Below are positions 56,837 through 64,000 of a stretch of DNA of 64,000 nt, piece after piece. The notes under the pieces are model-generated. The model did no database searches. It worked only from the letters and a program-made list of their open reading frames with translations, and was not told where the DNA came from. Position 1 is the first letter of the stretch. Every line of letters begins with the position of its first letter. A program made the translations under genes and the position numbers. The stretch is from contig MHCP01000014.1 in NCBI GenBank assembly GCA_001816655.1, forward strand, positions 1 to 64,000, read 5' to 3'. Source of the stretch: Candidatus Woykebacteria bacterium RBG_13_40_15 (GTDB lineage: Bacteria; Patescibacteria; Microgenomatia; Woykebacterales; RBG-16-39-9b).

Positions 56837-56868
56837 TTTGGGAAAAAATCAGGTAAAATTTTCTAGAA

Positions 56869-58569
56869 ATGGAAAATAAATTTACAAACAAGGAAGTAGC
56901 AGCGTTATTGCGAAATGTTTCAGCTGCATACCAAGTTAAAGGACTCAACTATTTTCAAATACGTGCCTACGATACTGCTTCAGATGCTATAGAAAATACA
57001 GCTTCTGATATCAAGACTCTATGGGAACAAGGGAAACTCGATCAGATTCCGGGTATTGGTACTCACATAGCAAATTACTTAGATGAGTATCTTACAACAG
57101 GTAAAGTTCGCCACTTCGAATCCGTTTTCAGACAAGTGCCAGAAGATATGTTCCGATTCCTCAAAATCCCAGGTGTCGGCCCAAAAACCGCAGTTAAAAT
57201 AGCAAATAGCGGGGTTGTGAGCATAAAAGATCTCGAGGAAAGAATTAAGAGTGGTTGGTTACTCAAGCATGACTTTGGTCAAAAAACCCTTGATAATATT
57301 TTGCGAGGAATAGAAGAGTTCAATCGAAAAAGCGATCGCTACTTGCTTCCAATAGCCGGAGAAATAGCAAAAGATGTAGTTAATTACTTGAAGCAAAATA
57401 AAGACGTTGTTTACGCAGATCCTCTAGGCAGTCTTAGGCGGAGATTATCAACTGTTGGCGACATCGATATTGCTGCTGCTACAAGAAATCCAAAAGGTGT
57501 CTTAAACCATTTCGTAAAATACCCAGGTATTCACGAAGTAATTGAGAAGGGTGACACAACAGCTACTATTCTGCATGGAAGTGGCATCCATGCTGACCTT
57601 ATGGTACAACCACCAAATCACTATGGTTCTCTTCTGCAACACTTTACAGGCTCGAAAAGCCACAATATTCATCTCCGTTCCTTAGCAAAAGAAAAGGGCT
57701 ACTCAATATCAGAGTATGGTGTAAAAGAAATTAAAAGTGGAAAGAGCCTCGAATTTGAAAAAGAGGAGGGAATATACAAGCTTTTAGGCATGGAAACACC
57801 AATACCAGAAATCCGCGAAGATACTGGGGAGATTGAGGCAGCACTCGAAAATAAAATTCCAAGATTAATCGACTTAAAAGACATCAAAGGAGATTTACAT
57901 ACCCATTCTTCCTGGAGTGATGGGCAAAATACTATTTCGGAAATGGCAGAGGCTGCAGCGCAACTGGGTAGAGAGTACATTGCCCTAACAGATCATAGTT
58001 ACCCGAGCCTTAAGTTTGAGCAGAGGATAAAAGACATAGAACAATTTAATTACTCACAAGATAAAATTAGAGTAATTTATGGACTCGAAGTAAATATAAA
58101 TGTTGATGCAACATTACAAATAGCAGATGAGATACTAGAAAGACACGAGTTAATTTTGGTTTCTATACACACTAGCTTTAGGCAGGAAAAGGACTTGATG
58201 ACGAAGAGAATAATTAAGGCTTTGGAGAACCCTAACGTTGACATATTCGCTCATCCAACCGGAAGACTTTTATTAGAGCGAGAAGGTATTGAAGCTGATT
58301 GGGAGCAAATTTTCAAGGTAGCAGCAAGGACTGGTACATTGATTGAAATTGACGCATATCCAAATAGATTGGACCTTCCAGACACGTTAGTTAGGGAAGC
58401 TAAGCGTTTTGGGGTTCGGTTTACAATTTGTACTGATGCGCACCATACGGATCAGTTAAATTTGATGGAATATGGAATTTCAGTGGCTAGAAGAGGTTGG
58501 TTAGAACCAAAAGACGTAGTTAATACCTTGCCGTTCGAGAAGCTACGAGATATACTTAAATTCGATTAA
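56869..58569 (+). CDS. polX: DNA polymerase/3'-5' exonuclease PolX
   Basis: 566 residues. N-terminal helix-hairpin-helix parts (IPGIGTHIANYLDEYL and IPGVGPKTAVKIA), the PolX nucleotidyltransferase with VGDIDIAAA (two catalytic Asp) and DLMVQP (third), and a C-terminal PHP domain with GDLHTHSSWSDGQ, LTDHS, GLEVNI and CTDAHHTDQL metal ligands. It fills gaps in base-excision repair and trims 3' ends. TAAAAT 9 nt before the ATG suggests a nearly leaderless mRNA. Confidence 0.94.
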   Translation: MENKFTNKEVAALLRNVSAAYQVKGLNYFQIRAYDTASDAIENTASDIKTLWEQGKLDQIPGIGTHIANYLDEYLTTGKVRHFESVFRQVPEDMFRFLKIPGVGPKTAVKIANSGVVSIKDLEERIKSGWLLKHDFGQKTLDNILRGIEEFNRKSDRYLLPIAGEIAKDVVNYLKQNKDVVYADPLGSLRRRLSTVGDIDIAAATRNPKGVLNHFVKYPGIHEVIEKGDTTATILHGSGIHADLMVQPPNHYGSLLQHFTGSKSHNIHLRSLAKEKGYSISEYGVKEIKSGKSLEFEKEEGIYKLLGMETPIPEIREDTGEIEAALENKIPRLIDLKDIKGDLHTHSSWSDGQNTISEMAEAAAQLGREYIALTDHSYPSLKFEQRIKDIEQFNYSQDKIRVIYGLEVNINVDATLQIADEILERHELILVSIHTSFRQEKDLMTKRIIKALENPNVDIFAHPTGRLLLEREGIEADWEQIFKVAARTGTLIEIDAYPNRLDLPDTLVREAKRFGVRFTICTDAHHTDQLNLMEYGISVARRGWLEPKDVVNTLPFEKLRDILKFD

Positions 58570-58593
58570 AACCTTGAGGGGAGGTGACAGCAT

Positions 58594-59151
58594 TTGAGTC
58601 TGCCAATTATTATAGCAATCGTTATTATTTTGGCGATTGTGCTCTATATTTTTGCTCTTTATAACGGTTTAATTACTAGCCGACTTAGAGTTAACGAATC
58701 TTGGAGCGGAATTGACGTACAGCTAAAAAGAAGAACAGATCTGATTCCTAATCTTGTAGAAACTGTTAAAGGTTACGCTAAACATGAGCGAGAGGTCTTT
58801 GAGAACGTGACACAGGCGAGAAGCGCTCTTTTGGGAGCTACTGGTGCAAAAGCGGCTGCTTCTGCGGATAATATGCTTACTGGAGCATTGAAGTCTCTCT
58901 TCGCAGTCGCAGAAAACTACCCAACATTGAGAGCAAGCGAAAACTTCAAACAATTACAAGAGGAACTATCTGATACTGAAACAAAGGTAGCTGCTTCAAG
59001 ACAATTCTATAATTCAAACGTTTTGGATTATAATACTAAGATTCAAGTGTTCCCAAATGTCTTGATAGCTGGGATGTTGAGCTTTAAACCGGCTGAGTTT
59101 TTTGAGGCTGAAGAAGCTGAGCGCAAGCCTGTCAATGTCAAATTCGAATAG
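58594..59151 (+). CDS. lemA: LemA family protein
   Basis: 185 residues from TTG at 58594, set by GGGGAGGTGA upstream. One N-terminal membrane helix (residues 3-25), then the helical LemA bundle: RVNESWSGIDVQLKRRTDLIPNLVETVKGYAKHE and YNSNVLDYNTKIQVFPNVLIA. The biochemical role is unknown; LemA often neighbours an HtpX protease, as here. Confidence 0.93.
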   Translation: MSLPIIIAIVIILAIVLYIFALYNGLITSRLRVNESWSGIDVQLKRRTDLIPNLVETVKGYAKHEREVFENVTQARSALLGATGAKAAASADNMLTGALKSLFAVAENYPTLRASENFKQLQEELSDTETKVAASRQFYNSNVLDYNTKIQVFPNVLIAGMLSFKPAEFFEAEEAERKPVNVKFE

Positions 59152-59215
59152 AATAAAGAGAAATTAAAGCAGATTTGGTCAAAGGTGGTTTTTTAAAGAT
59201 TGTTTAGGCAGGATT

Positions 59216-60133
59216 ATGGTGGCAACCACTTACAATCAAATAGACGCTAATCGGCGTAGAACACTCCTATTAATGGTAGGTTTTAGTTTTTTTATTGTAG
59301 TAGTGGCCTACATTTTAGTGAGAGCTTTGGGTTATCAAGGTGTAGGGGCTTTAAGTTTTGTTGGAATATTTTTAGTTGTTTCCGGATTAATTAATTTAGC
59401 TTCTTACTATTGGTCGGACAAGTTAGTTTTAGGGCTAGCAGGCGCAAAGGAAATACAAAAAAAGGATAATCCGGAGGTTTATAGAGCAGTTGAGAATCTT
59501 TGTATTGCCGATGGTCTGCCTACCCCAAAGGTTTATATAATTGATGATCCCGCTCCAAATGCGTTTGCTACAGGTAGAGATCCGAAACATTCAGTGATAG
59601 CGGTTACTACTGGATTACTTAATCGCTTGGAAAAACTTGAGCTTGAAGGTGTTATTGCCCATGAGCTTTCCCATGTAAAAAATTATGATACAAGACTTAT
59701 GAGTATTGTGGTTGTTTTAGTTGGATTATTAGCTGTTTTAGCAGATTTTTTCTTTAGATCTATGTGGTGGGGGCGTAGTGCCGACAATAGAAACAGCGGG
59801 GGTGCCATTTTTTTGGTTTTAGGAATTGTAGCCGCGATTTTTGCTCCAATTGCTGCGAATTTGATAAAATTAGCGGTATCCCGAAGGCGGGAATTTTTAG
59901 CTGACTCTTCTGGCGCGCTTCTAACTCGTTATCCTGAAGGATTAGCGTCTGCCTTAGTGAAGATATCTGCAGACCCAAACACTTTAAAGGGAGCTAATAC
60001 GGCGACTGCACATCTCTATATTTCAAATCCATTTAAAGGAAAACAATCAACAAATTGGCTAGTGAAACTGTTTAGTACACACCCCCCGGTGGAGGAAAGA
60101 GTAGCTGCTTTGAAAGGAATGGAAATGCCATGA
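59216..60133 (+). CDS. htpX: HtpX-like M48 membrane protease
   Basis: 305 residues. Two N-terminal membrane helices, then GVIAHELSHVKNYDTRLM with the zinc motif HExxH (HELSH) at about residue 150, two more helices, and SRRREFLADSSGA with the third ligand Glu. NAFATGRDPKHSVIAVTTGLL matches the substrate strand. It degrades misfolded membrane proteins. The stop overlaps gatC by 4 bp. Confidence 0.93.
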   Translation: MVATTYNQIDANRRRTLLLMVGFSFFIVVVAYILVRALGYQGVGALSFVGIFLVVSGLINLASYYWSDKLVLGLAGAKEIQKKDNPEVYRAVENLCIADGLPTPKVYIIDDPAPNAFATGRDPKHSVIAVTTGLLNRLEKLELEGVIAHELSHVKNYDTRLMSIVVVLVGLLAVLADFFFRSMWWGRSADNRNSGGAIFLVLGIVAAIFAPIAANLIKLAVSRRREFLADSSGALLTRYPEGLASALVKISADPNTLKGANTATAHLYISNPFKGKQSTNWLVKLFSTHPPVEERVAALKGMEMP

Positions 60134-60432
60134 GGAAAAAAATTAGTTTGGAAGACGCAAGATATGTTGCAAAATTAGCCAACATACCCTTGACAGAAAG
60201 TCAGCTAGAAAAATTCACCTCCCAAGTTTCTGAAGTGATTGAATTTAACATGTCACTTTTGGAAAAAGTAAATACGGAAAAAATAGAACCGACAGCGCAT
60301 GTAACAGGAGTTTCAAACAAACTGCGAAAAGATGAAACAGAGCAAAGATTAAGCTCTGACGAAGCTCTGCAAAATGCTAAAAGTAAACATAATGGATTTT
60401 TTAAAGTAAAGGCCATTCTAGAACCCAGCTAA
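60130..60432 (+). CDS. gatC: Asp/Glu-tRNA amidotransferase subunit C
   Basis: 100 residues. DARYVAKLANIPLTESQLEKFTSQVSEVIEFNMSLLEKVNTEKIEPTAH is the characteristic GatC start and helix pair; the C-terminal part wraps around GatA. Starts the gatC-gatA-gatB operon. Confidence 0.95.
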   Translation: MRKKISLEDARYVAKLANIPLTESQLEKFTSQVSEVIEFNMSLLEKVNTEKIEPTAHVTGVSNKLRKDETEQRLSSDEALQNAKSKHNGFFKVKAILEPS

Positions 60433-60434
60433 TC

Positions 60435-61847
60435 ATGAACGATCTCTTCAAACTAACACTAAAGCAAGCTGCTGAAGGTTTAAAAACTAAAGAATTTTCT
60501 TCTAAAGAACTTACGACGTCTGTTTTAGACAGAATAAAAAAAATAGACCCGAAGATTGGCTCATTTCTTTTAGTCACTGAGAGCATCGCTTTTAAACAAG
60601 CAGAAAAAGCTGATAAACTTATTTCTGAAAATCAAATCTTAAGTTACTTAACCGGTATTCCTTTTGCCCTTAAAGATATTATTGTTACCAAAGATATTAA
60701 AACTACGGCCGGCTCCAAAATACTTTCTGATTTCATTCCCCCGTACTCCGCTACTGTTTACGAAAAGCTTGAAGGACAGTCTGCGGTATTAGTGGGCAAG
60801 ACTAATTTGGATGAGTTTGGTATGGGAGCTAGTACTGAAAATTCTGCTTACCAAGTTACAAAGAATCCTTGGGATTTATCTTGCGTTCCAGGTGGAAGTA
60901 GCGGTGGTTCTGCTGCTGCAATTGCCGCCGATCTAGCTATTTATTCAATTGGCGCAGATACCGGCGGTAGTGTAAGGCAGCCTTCAAGTTTGTGTGGTGT
61001 AGTTGGATTAAAACCAACCTACGGTAGAATTAGCCGCTACGGTTTAATTGCTATGGCTTCTTCTCTTGATCAAATAGGAGTAATTACAAAGAATGCTGAG
61101 GATGCCGCATTAGCCCTTAAAGAAATTTCCGGTTATGATAGCCGTGATTCCAATTCTGTAGAAAAAGAAGTACCAGATTACGAAAAGTTTCTCAAAGACG
61201 ACCTAAAAGGGTTAAAAATTGGAGTGCCGAAAGAATTTTTAAGCGAGGGTGTTGATATTAAAGTAAAGGAGACAATCAAAAGAGCCTTTACCCAACTAGA
61301 AAAAATAGGTGCAAAGTTAATCGATTTATCACTACCCCGCTTGAAGGAAGCAATTGCGGTTTACTATTTGATTATGCCAAGTGAAGTTTCAGCAAATATG
61401 GCGCGGTTTGATGGAATTCGTTTTGGGAAAGAACGAGGCGAATTTGGGCCTGAGGTAAAAAGAAGAATAATGCTCGGTACATACGCACTGTCGTCAGGTT
61501 ACTACGACGCCTATTATCTAAAGGCAGCAAAAGTAAGAACCTTGATCCGCGAAGAATTTAAGAGTGCTTTTGAAAAGGTGGATGTTATTGCTGGCCCGAC
61601 GTCTCCTGTTTTGCCTTTTAAAATCGGTGAAAGAGCTGACGACCCACTGCAAATGTATCTAGCCGATATTTTAACTGTCCCTGTAAATCTTGCCGGAGTG
61701 CCAGCAATCTCAATTCCGTGTGGGTTGGTTGACGGGTTACCAGTAGGCTTACAAATAATTGGAGATCATTGGCAGGAAGGTAAGATTTTAAATACAGCCT
61801 TTGCTTACGAAAAAAATTATCCTTTCAATGATAAACCTAAATTATGA
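60435..61847 (+). CDS. gatA: Asp/Glu-tRNA amidotransferase subunit A
   Basis: 470 residues of the amidase-signature family. Catalytic Lys in GIPFALKDII, the cis-Ser in PGGSSGGSAAAIAADL and the nucleophilic Ser in GADTGGSVRQPSS are all visible. It releases ammonia from glutamine for GatB, so Glu-tRNA-Gln and Asp-tRNA-Asn can be corrected; that implies missing GlnRS or AsnRS. Its ATGA overlaps the next gene. Confidence 0.96.
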   Translation: MNDLFKLTLKQAAEGLKTKEFSSKELTTSVLDRIKKIDPKIGSFLLVTESIAFKQAEKADKLISENQILSYLTGIPFALKDIIVTKDIKTTAGSKILSDFIPPYSATVYEKLEGQSAVLVGKTNLDEFGMGASTENSAYQVTKNPWDLSCVPGGSSGGSAAAIAADLAIYSIGADTGGSVRQPSSLCGVVGLKPTYGRISRYGLIAMASSLDQIGVITKNAEDAALALKEISGYDSRDSNSVEKEVPDYEKFLKDDLKGLKIGVPKEFLSEGVDIKVKETIKRAFTQLEKIGAKLIDLSLPRLKEAIAVYYLIMPSEVSANMARFDGIRFGKERGEFGPEVKRRIMLGTYALSSGYYDAYYLKAAKVRTLIREEFKSAFEKVDVIAGPTSPVLPFKIGERADDPLQMYLADILTVPVNLAGVPAISIPCGLVDGLPVGLQIIGDHWQEGKILNTAFAYEKNYPFNDKPKL

Positions 61848-62254
61848 GTTTTTTAAGTAAATTATTTAATTTTAATAAATCGGCGGTGGGTAGATCTTAT
61901 AGGTCGGCTGTTAATTCGGTTGATAGGCAGAAAATTTTAGACAGATGGAAGGTTATAGAGGAATTAAAAATTACAGGAAAACCATCAGCCTTCAAGGAAG
62001 CGGTGATTGAAGCTGATAAACTGGTAGATTTTGCTTTAAGTTGTATTTATCCTTCGGTTGGAGTTTCTGTTGAAAGATTGAAACAAGCGAAAGAGCTTTT
62101 TATCTCAGATAAGCAAGATTACGAGAATCTTTGGTATGCACACAAAATTAGAAATGAGCTGGTTCACAAAGTCGGCTTTGACCTACCAAGTATAGAAGCC
62201 AAAAACATCTTGGATTATTTCAAAAAAGCGTTGGAGATAATCGGCGGCTTATGA
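61844..62254 (+). CDS. Small HEPN-like protein between gatA and gatB
   Basis: 136 residues, mostly helical. AHKIRNELVHKVGFDL holds RNxxxH (RNELVH), the core motif of HEPN RNases, followed by an aliphatic helix (SIEAKNILDYFKKALEII) as in HEPN bundles. A basic N-terminus precedes it. ATGA overlaps on both sides couple it tightly to gatA and gatB. This is not a normal place for a toxin; a tRNA-related role is an inference from the neighbours. Confidence 0.6.
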   Translation: MSFLSKLFNFNKSAVGRSYRSAVNSVDRQKILDRWKVIEELKITGKPSAFKEAVIEADKLVDFALSCIYPSVGVSVERLKQAKELFISDKQDYENLWYAHKIRNELVHKVGFDLPSIEAKNILDYFKKALEIIGGL

Positions 62255-63702
62255 GAACCTATTTAACAACAATTGGGTTAGAGGTTCATGTACAACTAAA
62301 AACTGCTTCAAAAATGTTTTGCACCAATTCCGCTGAGTATTTTGGGGCACAACCAAACAGCCATGTTTGCCCAGTTTGTTTAGGACTGCCTGGAGCACTC
62401 CCTGTGGCAAATGAAAAAGCTATTGAGTCTGTGACTCGGTTTGCACTAGCTTTGAATTGCCGCATTAACAAACAGAGCAAGTTTGATCGAAAGAATTACT
62501 TTTATCCCGATTTACCAAAAGGTTACCAGATATCTCAATTCGACTTACCAATTGGAGAACAAGGCTGGCTAGAGTTGGATGGTAAAAAAATCGGAATAAC
62601 TAGAGTTCATCTTGAGGAAGATACAGGAAAACTCATACACGCAAATGTAAATGGGGAAAAAGTAAGCCTTATAGATTTTAACCGTTCTGGTGTCCCACTA
62701 ATGGAAATAGTTACTGAGCCAGATATAGAAAGCCCTGAGGAAGCACGTTCCTTTTCAAAATTAATTCACCAAATTGCACGATACTTAGAAGTTTCTAATG
62801 CAGACATGGAGAAGGCTGGGATGAGATTTGATGCCAATGTTTCTATACGTCCTAGAGGTGCTACCAAACTTGGGAATAAGGTTGAAATAAAGAACATTAA
62901 CTCCTTTAGATTTCTAGAAAAGGCCCTTGCTTATGAAATAGGACGACAAGTAGAGATTCTAGAGTCTGGTGGGAAAATTATTCAAGAGACGAGAGGTTGG
63001 GTGGAGTCAAAAAACGTTACAGTTTCTCAGCGAACAAAGGAAACCAGCCCCGATTATAGATATTTTCCAGAACCAGACTTACCACCTTTAGTTTTTGAAC
63101 AGGCCCAAATTGAAGCTTTAAAAAACTCCCTACCCGAATTGCCGGCCGAAAAGAGCAAAAGATTCGAGGAAGAATATTCTCTGGATAAAAAATATGTTCG
63201 TATTTTGACTGAGGATAGTAATGTTGCTCAATGGTATGAAAAAGCACTGTCTTTGTACTCAAAAGAAAAATCAAAAATTCTTGCCAATTGGGTTGTCGAA
63301 GAATTATTAAGAATCATTCACGATAAAAATTTAATTATTAATGGGGTACCTATAGAACCGGCAGGTTTAATTGAGCTTTTAACAATTTTAGATAAGGGTG
63401 AAATAAATCAAACTACGGCTAGGAGGGTTTTAGTTCGTATGTTTGAAACAGGAAATTTGCCATCCCGAATTGTAAATGAAGAAAATTTGGCTCAGCTTTC
63501 AAAAAGTGAGGATTTGGAATCTGTGGTCGAGGAAATAATTCGGGAAAATCAGAAAGCTGTTAAGGATTTTAAAAACGGAAAAGAAGCTTCAATTGGGTTC
63601 CTAGTTGGACAAATAATGAGTAAGACCAAAGGTCAAGCCAATCCAAAGACAGCAGAAACTTTGGTGAGGAAGAAAATTTATGGAAACCAAAGTGGAAGTT
63701 AA
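62251..63702 (+). CDS. gatB: Asp/Glu-tRNA amidotransferase subunit B
   Basis: 483 residues. TIGLEVHVQLKTASKMFC, CPVCLGLPGALPVANEKAIE, RKNYFYPDLPKGYQISQ, HLEEDTGKL and NRSGVPLMEIVTEPDI are the invariant kinase/amidotransferase parts. The C-terminal YqeY-like tail (MSKTKGQANPKTAETLVRKKI) that holds the tRNA is complete. Confidence 0.96.
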   Translation: MRTYLTTIGLEVHVQLKTASKMFCTNSAEYFGAQPNSHVCPVCLGLPGALPVANEKAIESVTRFALALNCRINKQSKFDRKNYFYPDLPKGYQISQFDLPIGEQGWLELDGKKIGITRVHLEEDTGKLIHANVNGEKVSLIDFNRSGVPLMEIVTEPDIESPEEARSFSKLIHQIARYLEVSNADMEKAGMRFDANVSIRPRGATKLGNKVEIKNINSFRFLEKALAYEIGRQVEILESGGKIIQETRGWVESKNVTVSQRTKETSPDYRYFPEPDLPPLVFEQAQIEALKNSLPELPAEKSKRFEEEYSLDKKYVRILTEDSNVAQWYEKALSLYSKEKSKILANWVVEELLRIIHDKNLIINGVPIEPAGLIELLTILDKGEINQTTARRVLVRMFETGNLPSRIVNEENLAQLSKSEDLESVVEEIIRENQKAVKDFKNGKEASIGFLVGQIMSKTKGQANPKTAETLVRKKIYGNQSGS

Positions 63703-64000
63703 ATATACATTTGTTCAGAAAGATGGAGATCTTCAAAAAATTATCCCGGAGTTAGAGAGTGAACCAATCATTGCTCTCGATACGGAAGGAAGCGATCTTG
63801 ATCCCTACAAAGCTAGGCTTCTTTTGTTACAAATAGCGGTAAAAGATAAGACATATGTAATAGACTGTACGAAGGTAGATATCTCGCCGCTAAAAAATTT
63901 GCTTGAAGGAGAGCGGCCTCTAAAAATAGCCCAGAACTCAAAATTCGATTATGAACTACTAAGGGTAAAAGCGAATATTAAATTGGGAAATTTATTTGAT
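63680..64000 (+). CDS. DEDD 3'-5' exonuclease (RNase D or PolA exonuclease domain), 3' partial
   Basis: Starts at ATG 63680 inside the end of gatB (23-bp overlap) and runs off the window. Visible are ALDTEGSDLDPY with the first catalytic Asp and Glu (DxE) and AQNSKFDYELL with the next Asp. This is the Exo I to Exo II part shared by RNase D and by DNA polymerase I proofreading domains. The start without a 5' nuclease domain fits RNase D or the exo-plus-polymerase form of PolA; the end is needed to decide. Confidence 0.8.
   Translation, partial: METKVEVKYTFVQKDGDLQKIIPELESEPIIALDTEGSDLDPYKARLLLLQIAVKDKTYVIDCTKVDISPLKNLLEGERPLKIAQNSKFDYELLRVKANIKLGNLFD

Overview
The window looks like a chromosome segment of an AT-rich Patescibacteria (Candidate Phyla Radiation) bacterium, possibly a Microgenomates or Katanobacteria relative. 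The indications are a compact, mostly co-directional gene order, a division and cell-wall cluster (mraZ to ftsZ) without rsmH between mraZ and ftsL, an archaeal/eukaryal-type GlyRS, a DUF4012 protein beside sugar transferases, and a gatC-gatA-(HEPN)-gatB run. The lineage is inferred from content and style; no rRNA is present to fix it.

Layout. 1-1540: end of a GT4 glycosyltransferase, an RRM RNA-binding protein with a strong terminator, a zinc-ribbon protein, then the promoter and first 18 codons of a broken glycosyltransferase gene. 1541 to about 14993: an accessory island, probably one integrated element. It has two related tyrosine recombinases near its ends, an AAA+-type ATPase, an RHH protein, small HTH proteins, an OLD-like ATPase/TOPRIM protein, membrane-anchored proteins, a HEPN-motif protein and several structured leaders. 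The glycosyltransferase that starts at 14958 repeats the opening motif of the broken copy, so the two probably mark the element's ends. 14958-19699: exopolysaccharide genes (GT4, ManC, WcaJ-type transferase, DUF4012). 19683-21918: recO and glyS. 22198-40009: mraZ, ftsL-like, ftsI, murE, pgeF, murC, murB, murA, murF, mraY, murD, ftsW, murG, ftsQ-like, ftsA, ftsZ. 40165-49222: pyrG, a MerR/HspR-type regulator, a KGG-repeat protein, ileS, rodA, rplU, rpmA, parB, lepB. 49362-54573: tRNA genes and tRNA fragments, a Wzx-like flippase, an O-antigen ligase-like protein and surface proteins. 54713-56769: a GC-rich three-gene cassette (OPRT-like, OMPDC-like, HD hydrolase). 56869-64000: polX, lemA, an HtpX-like protease, gatC/A/B, and the start of a DEDD exonuclease.

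Expression style. Many native genes have a -10 hexamer 6-10 nt before the ATG and no Shine-Dalgarno, so their mRNAs are probably leaderless. Operon-internal genes overlap by a few bases. A separate group of GC-rich genes (2676-3260, 29285-29686, 54713-56769) has purine-rich Shine-Dalgarno sites, near-consensus promoters and hairpin terminators, and looks horizontally acquired. Three genes (pyrG, lepB, the OLD-like gene) start directly behind a terminator-like hairpin plus T-run.

Most notable observations: (1) directly after the ftsZ TAG stop, in the same frame, lies a second copy of the FtsZ C-terminal peptide with synonymous codon differences, which suggests stop readthrough; (2) a complete tRNA-Thr(CGT) gene sits inside the anticodon loop of a second, split tRNA-Thr; (3) pyrG has a minimal leader matching the Bacillus CTP-sensing attenuator; (4) the island carries a small RNA with a pseudoknot or two alternative folds; (5) the OPRT/OMPDC/HD cassette has altered catalytic motifs.
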